Origin: Mycolicibacterium peregrinum
GTDB taxonomy: Bacteria > Actinomycetota > Actinomycetes > Mycobacteriales > Mycobacteriaceae
DNA length: 64,000 bases
Direction: 5' to 3'
Assembly: GCF_001665785.1 (NCBI RefSeq)
Contig: NZ_LZSO01000041.1
Span: 124,001 to 188,000 of the forward strand
Position 1 is the first letter of the stretch, and the number at the start of each line of letters is the position of its first letter. Under the pieces are notes generated by a model. The model saw only the letters and a list, made by a program, of their open reading frames with translations, was not told where the DNA came from and ran no database searches. Made by a program: the position numbers and the translations under genes. Shown here piece after piece: positions 32,408-40,837 of this stretch.

Positions 32408-33668
32408 GGTGCACCTCCTGTGATCGATCGAGCAGTTTGGTGATGACGGCGGCGGCGTTCGCGGCACCGTCCTCGCGATCGAGCTGCTTCGAGAGTTCCT
32501 GGGCCCGAGCGCGGTACGAACCGGTGGTGACAACGTCGCGGATGCTGCGCGACAAGGACTCGGCGTTCAGCGATCGGCGCTGCATCGGCAGGGCCGCCAC
32601 ACCGAGTCGGTGCATTCGCGCGGCCCAGAAGGGTTGGTCCATGATTCCTGTCACCGGCACCGACGGGATACCGGCGCGTAACGCCGCTGCCGTGGTGCCC
32701 GCGCCGCAGTGGTGGACCGCCGCCGACATCTGAGGAAGCAGCCACGAATGCGGGACGTCACCGATCGTGATGACCTCGTCACTGTCGCAGTGAAGACCGG
32801 CCCAGCCGCGCTGGACCACGGCCCGAACCCCTGCGCGGCGGACCGCGGCCTCGATGATCTCTGAGAGTTGGGCACCGTGCGCCGTTGCGGTGCTTCCGAG
32901 TCCGATGTAGACCGGCGGCGGTCCGGCCTGCAGAAAATCGGTGAGCCGTGTTGGTGGCTGCCATCCGCCGGGGTGCTGTGGCCACCAGTAGCCCGTCACG
33001 TGGAGATGCGGCGGCCAGTCCCCGGGCTTGGGCACGATGTGTGGGCTGAAGCCGTGCAGGATCGGCCAGTCGGCCGTACGTCGCCGCTGGTAGTCCGTGC
33101 GTGATGTGGCCGTCAGGCCCAGGGCGACGCGAAGCTCGTTGATCACTGGTAGATAGGCCTTTTCGCCGACGGCGCCGATACGCCCCAACGTTCGATTGCC
33201 CCAACGGCCGAAAGATCTCGCGCTGAGCACCGATGGTGGGAAGTTGCCGGTCGGTGCGGTGGGCTGGAGAAATACACCGGCGCTCGGGATGCCGAGTCCC
33301 TCGGCCACGTGGTATCCCACGACCGCTGCCACCGCGGGCAGCAGAAGCAGGTCCGCGTCGGCCGCGGTATCGGCCAGGGCCACACCCAGATCGCGCATGT
33401 CCGAGCGCATCTCGTCCAGCAATCGAGTCGATGGCCGCATTCGGCCACCATCGACGAAAGCTTGTGCCGCGGGGGAGTTCCTGGTCGCCTGTTCGGTGTC
33501 CCCGGGCAGCGGTCGGAAGTCGACACCGGTGTCGGTGACGAGCGCTCGGTAGGGTTCCTGCGCGGCGATCGCCACCTGGTAACCGCATTCGATCAGGTGC
33601 CGGGCCAGCCCCGTGTACGGTGCGACGTCGCCGCGGGTGCCGAACGCCGCGATCATGACGGTGGTCAT
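32397..33668 (-). CDS. GT1-family glycosyltransferase (second gene of the c-subunit operon)
   Basis: A 423-residue GT-B glycosyltransferase paralogous to the one two genes on. It has VMIAAFGTRGDVAPYTGLARHL at the N-terminus, PPVYIGLGSTATA at the start of the donor domain, and VPHSWLLPQMSAAVHHCGAGTTAAALRAGIP followed by GIMDQPFWAARM. The ATG overlaps the TetR stop (ATGA), and the 3' end overlaps the c-subunit start by 11 bp. Acceptor unknown: a cell-wall lipid, or a hydrophobic antibiotic such as a macrolide, are both reasonable for this family. Confidence 0.88.
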   Translation of the reverse strand: MTTVMIAAFGTRGDVAPYTGLARHLIECGYQVAIAAQEPYRALVTDTGVDFRPLPGDTEQATRNSPAAQAFVDGGRMRPSTRLLDEMRSDMRDLGVALADTAADADLLLLPAVAAVVGYHVAEGLGIPSAGVFLQPTAPTGNFPPSVLSARSFGRWGNRTLGRIGAVGEKAYLPVINELRVALGLTATSRTDYQRRRTADWPILHGFSPHIVPKPGDWPPHLHVTGYWWPQHPGGWQPPTRLTDFLQAGPPPVYIGLGSTATAHGAQLSEIIEAAVRRAGVRAVVQRGWAGLHCDSDEVITIGDVPHSWLLPQMSAAVHHCGAGTTAAALRAGIPSVPVTGIMDQPFWAARMHRLGVAALPMQRRSLNAESLSRSIRDVVTTGSYRARAQELSKQLDREDGAANAAAVITKLLDRSQEVHHGK

Positions 33669-34294
33669 CGTGCCGTGGCCTTCGCGAAGATCTCGACAAG
33701 CACCTCGCCGTGGCCGATCACGTCGTAGTCGGGATCTCGGGCGTACTCTTGCGCCGCACTGTCCAACGCGCCGCGCAGGATGTTTTTCATGAACAGCGGT
33801 GACAGTTCCCGGAATTCGCCGTCGTTCATTCCGGCCTCGAAGACGGTCAGCGGGTCCAGGGCGGCTAGATCCCCGGTCGGCGGATGGTCTTGAACGGCTT
33901 TGGCGGCCGCTTGGTCAACCCGTAGTCCGTTTGCGTCCCGGTAGCCGGAGATGAGCTCGAGCATTGCCACGGCCGCGGCTCGGTTGGCCGCGACGAACGC
34001 CACGTTGGCCCGGATGTAAGCGGACAGCTTTGCCGCTGCGGTGGTTTCGGCATTCACCGCGGGCACGATCACTGCGGCACCACGCGTGAAGATCTCGGTG
34101 AAGACCGCCTCGACGACTTCGGACTTGCTGGTGAAGTGGTAGAGCACAGCGCTTTTCGCGATCCCGATGTGCTCGGCGATGCGCGCCAGGGAAGCCTGCG
34201 GATAGCCCTGTTCGGCGATCACCTCCAGGGCGCCCTCGACGATCTGCCGGCGCCGGGCCTGTTCGGTAAACGTTTTCGTGCGTTCAGACCGCAT
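33665..34294 (-). CDS. TetR-family regulator heading the c-subunit/glycosyltransferase operon
   Basis: A 209-residue TetR repressor. The DNA-binding domain is RRRQIVEGALEVIAEQGYPQASLARIAEHIGIAKSAVLYHFTSKSEVVEAVF, with a ligand domain of unassigned specificity. It is the promoter-proximal gene of a four-gene minus-strand operon whose junctions all overlap or abut. A perfect palindrome GACCGATCGGTC lies 12 bp upstream of the ATG, so autoregulation with inducer-dependent release of the whole operon is the simplest model. Confidence 0.88.
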   Translation of the reverse strand: MRSERTKTFTEQARRRQIVEGALEVIAEQGYPQASLARIAEHIGIAKSAVLYHFTSKSEVVEAVFTEIFTRGAAVIVPAVNAETTAAAKLSAYIRANVAFVAANRAAAVAMLELISGYRDANGLRVDQAAAKAVQDHPPTGDLAALDPLTVFEAGMNDGEFRELSPLFMKNILRGALDSAAQEYARDPDYDVIGHGEVLVEIFAKATAR

Positions 34295-34306
34295 GGTCTG
34301 AGATTA

Positions 34307-34318
34307 GACCGATCGGTC
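34307..34318. promoter_or_regulatory. TetR operator palindrome
   Basis: The perfect 12-bp palindrome GACCGATCGGTC is of the common mycobacterial TetR-site type (GACCnnnnGGTC), with a further outer GTCTGA/TCAGAC pair around it (34296-34322). It sits 12 bp before the TetR ATG, between it and the divergent-side gene end. Confidence 0.7.
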
Positions 34319-34343
34319 AGACATTGGCAAGGGTGCACCGTCG

Positions 34344-35018
34344 CTACGTGCGCGAGGCCTTCGCCGCACCTCGCTTCGCCTTGGCGATGAACCGGATGAT
34401 CAGCGCGGCCAGGACGATCATGAGGAACGGTCCGTAGAACTCCGTGTAGGTGACGCCTCGACGCCAGTAGGCGATGAAGAACGTGAACCAGATGACGTAG
34501 CTGCCGGTGAGGTGCAGGCCCTTCCAGGTCGAGTACTGCATGCGCTTGGAGACGCGGTCGAACGAGGTGATGGTCATCGCGATGATGAATCCGTAGGCGA
34601 TGAAGTCCAGGACAAAGACACCGTGGGGGGTGGGATCGACGACGCGGGTCTCGAACCGCTGTTGGTTCAGAACGATTGTCGTGACGATGAATGCGGCGTG
34701 GACGAAGTGAGATCCGGCGAAGCCGACGCCGAGATAGCGTCGGTTGCGGCGGATCCACTTGGTGGTGTTGTTCGGCCACAACTGGTACAGCGACGACGCG
34801 GTGAAGGCGAGCAGGAAAAGGATCGCCGATGTCCGGGCAGTGATGCGGATGCCGAGGTTGGCTCCGTTGACGCCGCCCACCACCCACGCCGCGAGGGTTG
34901 AGCCGACGGCGATCGCCACGATGAGGAACCACGTCAACGTCCAGCCTGAAAGCATGGACTTGAGTGGGGCGCGGGGGGCCGGTGCGGCGTTTTCGGCGTC
35001 AGATATTTCGGTCGACAC
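34344..35018 (-). CDS. Ferric-reductase-like transmembrane protein
   Basis: A 224-residue protein with about six membrane helices, resembling the ferric reductase-like/MsrQ haem membrane domain. FAGSHFVHAAFIVT and KGLHLTGSYVIWFTFFIAYW carry candidate haem His residues, but no flavin or NADPH domain follows. GTG 35018 is chosen because it follows AGGAGGAG closely and opens a short acidic Ala/Pro tail before helix 1. It could relay electrons from the quinone pool to a partner protein; none is evident nearby. Confidence 0.72.
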   Translation of the reverse strand: MSTEISDAENAAPAPRAPLKSMLSGWTLTWFLIVAIAVGSTLAAWVVGGVNGANLGIRITARTSAILFLLAFTASSLYQLWPNNTTKWIRRNRRYLGVGFAGSHFVHAAFIVTTIVLNQQRFETRVVDPTPHGVFVLDFIAYGFIIAMTITSFDRVSKRMQYSTWKGLHLTGSYVIWFTFFIAYWRRGVTYTEFYGPFLMIVLAALIIRFIAKAKRGAAKASRT

Positions 35019-35228
35019 TTCTAGAACTCCTCCTGCAGAGACGGGCCTTGTCCGAAGATCACGCCATCTAGTCGAACACGATTGAGTCATCGCATCCAAC
35101 GAGCGTTTTCGATGGATGTCATCTACATAGCAGATGAAGGTGTCTATCCCGGGGCGCACTATGGCCGGCTGCGTGCAATCCGAAGAGGTTGCCGCCGAAG
35201 CATTTCGCAGATGCCGATAGATCGCAGA

Positions 35229-36443
35229 TCAGCGAATGGTTCGGCGGTTCAGTGACCGTGCGCCCATCATCAGCATCAACACGATCAGGGCCCCGACGAT
35301 GGCCACCCCGACGCGCACTGGAAGGGCGTCCGCCGGAGGGAGCAGTGCGGCTGCCTGTGCCGCAGTCGGTTCCTCACGCTTGGGGGCGGTCAGCGACGGA
35401 TCGGGATCGACGAGAGTTCCGACCTTGGTTCCCGGGGGAGTGGCGAACCCGTAGTCGAGCAGGTGTGCGGCTTGCTCCCACGGCGCGATCGGGACCCGGG
35501 TGCCCTTCATGAGGATGGCCACCAGACGGCGGCCGTCGCGCTCGGCCGCGCCGACGAAGGTCTGGCCGGCGTCGTCGGTGTAACCGGTCTTGCCGCCCAT
35601 CGCGCCCGGGTAGTTGTAGAGCATCTTGTTGTCGTTCTCCACCGGGTAGGACGGATTGCCGTCTCGGCCAGGGAAGTCGTAGGTCTGGGTGGCGACGATG
35701 TCGGCGAATGCCGGGTTCTGCCAGGCGTAGCGGTAGAACAGGGCGATGTCGTAGGCCGAGGTGCTCATACCGGGGCCGTCCAGGCCAGAAGGCGTGGCTG
35801 CACGGGTGTCGCGTCCGCCGAGCTTGCCGGCCAGGATGTTCAGTTTCTGTAGCGCGGGGTCCATGCCGCCCAGCTGAACCGCCAGGGCATGTGCGGCGTC
35901 GTTACCGGAGTGCATCAACAGACCGTGCAGCAGGTCGTTGATCGTGTACTGACCGCCGGGGCCGACTCCAACGCGGGTGCCCTCGGAGTTGGCGTCCTCC
36001 TGGGTGCCGGCGACCAACTTGTTGAGATTGAGTTCGTTGAGCGCGGCGGTGGCCACCAGCACCTTGATGATGCTGGCCGGGCGGTGCCGGCCGTGCGGGT
36101 CGCGAGCGGCGATGATGTCGCCACTGTCGAGATCGGCGACCACCCAGGCCTCGGCGGAGACATCGTTGGGCAGTGGCGGAGTGTTTGCGGCGGTGATCAC
36201 TCCGCAGCCTGAGAGCGCCTCACCGCCAACCGTCTTGGCGGGTACGGGCAGTGGTCCCGGTGTGACCTCGCCTGGCTTGGGCACTTCCGAGGCGTCGACC
36301 GCAGGGGGAGTGGTCACCTTGTACGGGCATTCGGGCGCCGGGTCAGCATTGGCTACGCCGGCCGTCATCAGGGGTGCCGTCAGCATCGTCAGTGCCGCAA
36401 ACACGGACACTGCGCGCTGGGTAGTCCTCCGCAAGGTCGCCAT
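35229..36443 (-). CDS. dacB: D-alanyl-D-alanine carboxypeptidase (DacB type)
   Basis: A 404-residue penicillin-binding protein trimming peptidoglycan stem peptides. A signal peptide (AVSVFAALTMLTAPLMTAGVANA) is followed by the serine-peptidase motifs SxxK in RPASIIKVLVATAAL, SGN in LLMHSGNDAAHAL and KTG in MGGKTGYTDDAGQTF. A C-terminal membrane helix (VGVAIVGALIVLMLMMGA) anchors it to the outside of the membrane. It corresponds to M. tuberculosis dacB1 (Rv3330) and to its place near the aminotransferase Rv3329 and sigJ Rv3328c. Confidence 0.93.
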   Translation of the reverse strand: MATLRRTTQRAVSVFAALTMLTAPLMTAGVANADPAPECPYKVTTPPAVDASEVPKPGEVTPGPLPVPAKTVGGEALSGCGVITAANTPPLPNDVSAEAWVVADLDSGDIIAARDPHGRHRPASIIKVLVATAALNELNLNKLVAGTQEDANSEGTRVGVGPGGQYTINDLLHGLLMHSGNDAAHALAVQLGGMDPALQKLNILAGKLGGRDTRAATPSGLDGPGMSTSAYDIALFYRYAWQNPAFADIVATQTYDFPGRDGNPSYPVENDNKMLYNYPGAMGGKTGYTDDAGQTFVGAAERDGRRLVAILMKGTRVPIAPWEQAAHLLDYGFATPPGTKVGTLVDPDPSLTAPKREEPTAAQAAALLPPADALPVRVGVAIVGALIVLMLMMGARSLNRRTIR

Positions 36444-36540
36444 CGTGTCCGAAGATTAGGTGATTGGCACCAAATTTCCCGTTTGCCACGCTGTGACGTG
36501 TGAGGTTTGTGTGACGATTGTGAATGTGCTCTGGGTAGAC

Positions 36541-36571
36541 ATTCGGGCCCCACGGAGGATGGGGCCCGAAT
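36541..36571 (-). terminator. Terminator hairpin after the Ala-rich secreted protein gene
   Basis: Perfect 12-bp arms ATTCGGGCCCCA (36541-36552) and TGGGGCCCGAAT (36560-36571) around a 7-base loop. It is 64 bp beyond the stop of the upstream minus-strand gene and 97 bp before dacB, so it should isolate dacB transcription. No U-tract. Confidence 0.75.
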
Positions 36572-36635
36572 GCTTGCCGGTTACCCGGCGTCCCCCGACC
36601 CGGAGGAGGTTCCGCCACCGCTCGCGTTGAGCGGC

Positions 36636-37973
36636 TCAGTCATCGCTGCCGGTTTTGTCCTTCTTGTCGGACGAGGCGGCACTGCTGCCGGTGGCCTCCC
36701 CCTTCTTCGCAGAGGCGCCGCTGTTGGCAGGTTCCTTCTTCTTGGCGGGCTTCGAGAAGCCGTCGGTGAACTTCTTGACGGACTTCTCGATGCCGTTGGT
36801 CAGCTTCTTGACCCGCTTGCCGGCCTGATCGGCGGCATCGCGCAGAGAGGTCCTGACGCGCTGAGCCGGAACCGAAGCGGCCTTGCCTGGCTCGGTGCTG
36901 CGGTCTGCCGAAACATCATTGGCCTGAGGGACATTGACGGCCGTATCGCCTAATGCGCGTGCGACATCCTGCGATTCGGTAAGGGCTGAATCTGACACGA
37001 TTTCGCCGCTTGCAGTCGGCTCTGGCTTAACTGTCGCTGTGATGGCCAGTGGCGCGTCGGTTGTTGCGACATCGGTGGCAATAGTCGCGGGCGGGGTGAT
37101 GGCAGCCGCGATCACCCGTGGGAGGTAGATCATTGCGTCGAGGGGGGTCCACGAGGCGGCGCCGACACCGAATGTGGTTGGTGTCAGGAATCCCGTTCCT
37201 CCCCGGTAAGGGGGGCGATTTGGGAAGGGGTGTGGCTCCATCGCCCCATTCAGCAGCCCATCGGTGAGGCTTGCGGGTGCGTTTGCTATAGCGCTGGCCA
37301 AGGCCACCGCGTCCCCGCTCTTGGCGGCGGTGACGATGGTTTGCGTAGTCCAGGCAAATGAGGCCAATGTGTTCCGCGCAAGCTCGAGTGCGCCGAATCC
37401 GAGCCGCCCGGGGATGCCCACGTTAGTAAGTGACTCCATGGCGAGTGTCTGCAGTACGTTTGCGACGTTCTGCCCAATCTGTCCTGGAATCTTCGTCATG
37501 TCGAGCAGTGGGTAGAACGCGATAGCCCCGTTTATCACTATGCCGTTAATCGCCTGAGCGGCTGACGCGACGTTTCCTGCCGCCAACTGAGTCTTGATCT
37601 TCTCGATCTGTCCTGCGAAATAAGCACCCTTTACAAAGGCGTCGAGCCTTTGGCTGGTCGTGGACAGCGCTGTGATGATGGTGTTTGCGTACCCCACCTG
37701 GTTTTCGACGACCTGACCCAGCACGGGGAATGGGTCAGCGATCGCCGCTTCAAAGTGCGTGGACAAATTGGTACCCGCGAGTTCGAGTACCTCGCCCCAG
37801 TACGCGATCGGGTCGACAAACGAGGACGACGCCGTGAGGGCGACCGACGCTGCGGACATGGTGGTGGTCGCCGATGTCGCGACCGGTTGTGGCGCAAGTG
37901 GTGACACGGCGATGACGCCCGCCCCTACGAGTGCGATTCCTGCCGTGGTGAACGGCCTTAGCGCCAGCTGCAT
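36636..37973 (-). CDS. Secreted Ala-rich protein with Lys-rich tail, unknown function
   Basis: A 445-residue protein starting with a signal sequence (ALRPFTTAGIALVGAGVIAVSPLAP). The long helical Ala/Asn/Thr-rich region resembles PE-type and related mycobacterial envelope proteins in composition (IADPFPVLGQVVENQ, NVASAAQAINGIVINGAIAF). A GFLTPTTFGVGAASW segment is followed by a low-complexity end rich in Lys, Ser and Asp. I recognise no catalytic motif. ATG 37973 follows AGGAAGGA; the frame opens 24 bp earlier without such a site. Probably cell-envelope located. Family numbers look high in rapid growers, but that is recollection only. Confidence 0.7.
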   Translation of the reverse strand: MQLALRPFTTAGIALVGAGVIAVSPLAPQPVATSATTTMSAASVALTASSSFVDPIAYWGEVLELAGTNLSTHFEAAIADPFPVLGQVVENQVGYANTIITALSTTSQRLDAFVKGAYFAGQIEKIKTQLAAGNVASAAQAINGIVINGAIAFYPLLDMTKIPGQIGQNVANVLQTLAMESLTNVGIPGRLGFGALELARNTLASFAWTTQTIVTAAKSGDAVALASAIANAPASLTDGLLNGAMEPHPFPNRPPYRGGTGFLTPTTFGVGAASWTPLDAMIYLPRVIAAAITPPATIATDVATTDAPLAITATVKPEPTASGEIVSDSALTESQDVARALGDTAVNVPQANDVSADRSTEPGKAASVPAQRVRTSLRDAADQAGKRVKKLTNGIEKSVKKFTDGFSKPAKKKEPANSGASAKKGEATGSSAASSDKKDKTGSDD

Positions 37974-38230
37974 AGATGGATTCCTTCCTGAGAGCAACCT
38001 GAGACGGTCAGAAAGTACTGGAGCTAGAGGCTCTAGTCGCAGATATCAGGGAAAGTTCAATTCAAACTGCGGCTTGTTGCTGACAGCTGACATGGCCTAT
38101 GAACTGGTCATATCCTTTTTGAAGGCTGCTACTAGGAACACGGCGGGAATTTCCAGATTCAAATAGGTGCGAGCGTACGGCGGGGAGGACCCGCTCATTG
38201 CAACCCGTTCCAGTGCCGGAGTGGCGATCG

Positions 38231-39163
38231 TCAGCGCGAGCTGCGCATCCGGGTCTGTGACGGCGATTCGCCGAACAAATCGCGATACCGCGCCGCCATC
38301 CGGCCGAGCTCGCTGATACCCCACCGGTTGGACAGCTCGGCGACGGTCGCATGCTGATCGCAAGCGAGCAGATCAGACCGGATGCGATGTAGGCGCATCC
38401 GCGCGATGTACGACTGCGGCGGCTCGCCGAGTGTCTCTTGGAACGCTCGGGCAAGGGTTCGCCGTGACACCCCCGCGAGCCGTGCGAGGCCTTCGATGTC
38501 GAGGCGTCGATCGAGGTTGCGGTCGATGTAAGAGCGGGTCGACTCGACAATTCGCTGACGATGCCTGGGCGTGAAGTCGGGCAGCGTCGCCGGTAGCCGG
38601 GAGAAGTGACCGACGAACGCTGCGACGATGTCGGCGAGTGCCGCCGAGCCGAGGTCGGCCTGTTCGTCCGCGTGCACCTCGGCCAGGCAGGCCGATATCG
38701 ACGTCAGATGCGTCGGCGCCAAGAGTTGCGGATGTATACCGGTGCGTCGGAATACGTTGGGGGAGAGGATAAGTCCGTGGCGTTCCGCTTCGCGTTCCAG
38801 CGTTTCCTCAGCCAGGGTCACGACGGCATAGAGGGCGTTGACGTCGTGAAACGCCTCATGCTCATCCCCGGGCCGAAACATCGTGACCACGCCCGAGTCG
38901 ATCTCCCGCATCAGGAGCCGGTTTCTGGGTGGGATCTGCAGACCAACAGCGATCGAAACGCCATCGGCAGACAACGGACCGCGGATCTGTACCCGGCTGT
39001 CGAACCGCCCAGAACTGAATGCGACTCCGCCGTCGGCGGCGTGAATCAGGCTCCCGCGCGGGGGTTCCCGTGACATCTGGAACGCGCTGAGCCCCGCGTC
39101 GTTGACCGCGTTGCGCAGGTCCTCGAGTTGCGTGATCCGGGTGCGGACCAACGGCACGTCCAT
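38231..39163 (-). CDS. AraC-family regulator
   Basis: A 310-residue regulator. An N-terminal cupin-like ligand domain of the AraC-binding-2 type (ADGVSIAVGLQIPPRNRLL, DSGVVTMFRPGDEHEAF) is followed by the two AraC helix-turn-helices: DIEGLARLAGVSRRTLARAFQETLGEPPQSYIARMRL and ATVAELSNRWGISELGRMAARYRDLFGESPSQ. The ATG at 39163 starts the homology. The 257-bp gap before the secreted-protein gene contains only a small CTAGAG/CTCTAG palindrome near 38025. Target unknown. Confidence 0.85.
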   Translation of the reverse strand: MDVPLVRTRITQLEDLRNAVNDAGLSAFQMSREPPRGSLIHAADGGVAFSSGRFDSRVQIRGPLSADGVSIAVGLQIPPRNRLLMREIDSGVVTMFRPGDEHEAFHDVNALYAVVTLAEETLEREAERHGLILSPNVFRRTGIHPQLLAPTHLTSISACLAEVHADEQADLGSAALADIVAAFVGHFSRLPATLPDFTPRHRQRIVESTRSYIDRNLDRRLDIEGLARLAGVSRRTLARAFQETLGEPPQSYIARMRLHRIRSDLLACDQHATVAELSNRWGISELGRMAARYRDLFGESPSQTRMRSSR

Positions 39164-39288
39164 GGCGCAGCAGTGTATGCCGAGACTGAGCTGTCCCATT
39201 CTGCATAGACCGAACTTTCTCCTTCGGCTGTGATTCTTCCCGGTGGTCGCCGGGTGGCGGACGCCGCCGAAGGAGGTGGTACGACGCG

Positions 39289-39753
39289 ATGTCGGCAGTC
39301 GAATTACAGGTCAGTGACCAGGAGTGGCAGCACTGGGGGCGCTTCGGTGAGGCTGCCGAACTGCTTTATCGGGAGGTCAACGCCGCTCTCGTCGCCAGGC
39401 ACCGTCTCGCAGTCCCCGACGTGCAACTACTCAATCTCCTCAATGAAGACTCGCGCCGACGTGTCCGAATGGGTGCTTTGGCGGATTCTCTGGTCCTTGC
39501 GCCGAGCCGAGTGACATGGCATGTCCGCCGCCTGGAGGTACGAGGATTGGTCCGCAGGTTTCGTAGCCGCGAGGACAAGCGAGGAATCGCCGTCGGGATC
39601 ACCCGGCAGGGACAGGACTATCTGCGGCCGGTGCTGCGCACATACGCCATGCTGGTGCGGCAGTTCTATCTCGCGCCGCTGGACCGGGACCAGATGAACG
39701 CTCTGGGGGACAGCGCCAGACGCGTCGGCGATGCCTTGAAGAACCGCAACTAG
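39289..39753 (+). CDS. MarR-family regulator
   Basis: A 154-residue MarR protein. It has an N-terminal dimerisation helix (EAAELLYREVNAALVARH), recognition helix region MGALADSLVLAPSRVTWHVRRLEVRG and wing LVRRFRSREDKRGIAVGITRQG. Its stop overlaps the convergent SMP-30 gene by 4 bp. It is divergent from the AraC regulator across 125 bp. Ligand unknown. Confidence 0.86.
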   Translation: MSAVELQVSDQEWQHWGRFGEAAELLYREVNAALVARHRLAVPDVQLLNLLNEDSRRRVRMGALADSLVLAPSRVTWHVRRLEVRGLVRRFRSREDKRGIAVGITRQGQDYLRPVLRTYAMLVRQFYLAPLDRDQMNALGDSARRVGDALKNRN

Positions 39754-40748
39754 CCCAAGTCGCGAAGTTCGGCACAGGCCAGCGCCGGGAAGGCGATCGT
39801 CGACATCCACAGCCTGCCTGCGGATTCCACAACCCCGGTAACCGTACCGAAATCCGGCCGGGTGGTACGCAGCCCGGCGAGCGCCTCGCCGGAGTCGGCG
39901 TCGAAGGCCAGCACCCACACCTGGGGACGGATCTTGGGTTGGAGTCGGTCAGGCAACTGCCACAGCAGTTTTCGGATCACCGGCGCGCGCGGTGCGAGGG
40001 CCTCTGCGGCGGCGTTGGGCGGAGACACCATCGCCACCCAGATCCGGCCGTCGGCGCCGGTGGAGATGTTGTCCGGATAGCCCGGTAGATGCACCGCCAG
40101 CGGCGTCACCGACCCGGCCTGCGGCCCGCTCAGCCAGTACTTCGACAACCGGCGGCCTTGGGTTTCGGCGAACACCAATGCGGACTCGTCGGCAGTGGTG
40201 GTCACGCCGTTGGCAAAGTACAGGCCGTTCAGCAGTGTGGTGACCGAGCCGTCGGGATTCAACCTGAACAGGCTGCCGCGCCCACGGGCTTCCATGACGG
40301 CGCCGGCGAAATGCTCGAAATGGAACTGACTGGTCGACTCGGTGAAATAGATTGTGCCGTCCGCGGTCTCGGTGACATTCGAGCAGAACCTCAACGGGCG
40401 GCCATCCACCGATTCCACCAGCGTGGACAACACTCCAGTAGCAGGTTCCAATGCCAGCAGTCCGCGGTGGCTGTCGCTGATGAGTAACCGGCCGTCGCGG
40501 GCGACATGCAAGCCCAGCGGACGTCCGCCGGTATTGCCCACCACTTCAGCCGCTCCGTCGGGCGACACCCGCACGATGCGTCCATCGACCAGCCCGGTCC
40601 ACAGTTGCCCGGAGGCGTCGACCACGACATCCTCGGGCCCGTCGCCAGGCACCAGGACGATGGTCAGTTCGGCAGGGCCGAAGTTCGGCAGTTCGTCGAT
40701 GGGAGGCGGAGTCCAACGGACCGGATCGATCGGGGGTTTACGTGGCAC
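39750..40748 (-). CDS. SMP-30/gluconolactonase-like beta-propeller hydrolase
   Basis: A 332-residue six-bladed propeller of the SMP-30/strictosidine-synthase-like group. Repeated blade ends are visible (GPEDVVVDASGQLWTGLVDGRI, RPLGLHVARDGRLLISDSHRGL, NISTGADGRIWVAM) with the metal-site ETADGTIYFTESTS and YFANGVTTTADESALVFAET. GTG 40748 is preferred to ATG 40775 because the latter lies inside the inverted repeat 40762-40824. The substrate may be a lactone or ester. It follows the aminotransferase unit on the minus strand but is separated by that hairpin. Confidence 0.8.
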   Translation of the reverse strand: MPRKPPIDPVRWTPPPIDELPNFGPAELTIVLVPGDGPEDVVVDASGQLWTGLVDGRIVRVSPDGAAEVVGNTGGRPLGLHVARDGRLLISDSHRGLLALEPATGVLSTLVESVDGRPLRFCSNVTETADGTIYFTESTSQFHFEHFAGAVMEARGRGSLFRLNPDGSVTTLLNGLYFANGVTTTADESALVFAETQGRRLSKYWLSGPQAGSVTPLAVHLPGYPDNISTGADGRIWVAMVSPPNAAAEALAPRAPVIRKLLWQLPDRLQPKIRPQVWVLAFDADSGEALAGLRTTRPDFGTVTGVVESAGRLWMSTIAFPALACAELRDLG

Positions 40749-40761
40749 GCCGCCAGTCTGC

Positions 40762-40824
40762 CGTCGAAACGGCATTCCGGCAGAGAGTTACTCGAACTTC
40801 TTCTGCCGGAATACCGTTTCGACG
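40762..40824 (-). terminator. Long inverted repeat after the aminotransferase gene
   Basis: Arms 40762-40783 and 40803-40824 pair over 21 of 22 bases (CGTCGAAACGG and CCGTTTCGACG outside, ATTCCGGCAG and CTGCCGGAAT inside, one mismatch). It begins 14 bp beyond the aminotransferase stop and ends just before the preferred start of the SMP-30 gene, so it likely ends the AsnC-aminotransferase transcript. Confidence 0.75.
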
Positions 40825-40837
40825 CAAAGGGGTGGGG

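Noticed and set aside
37974..38230. Possible small gene or RNA between the AraC gene and the secreted-protein gene
   Set aside because: Only a short CTAGAG/CTCTAG palindrome is visible; short frames lack a ribosome-binding site and any recognisable sequence.
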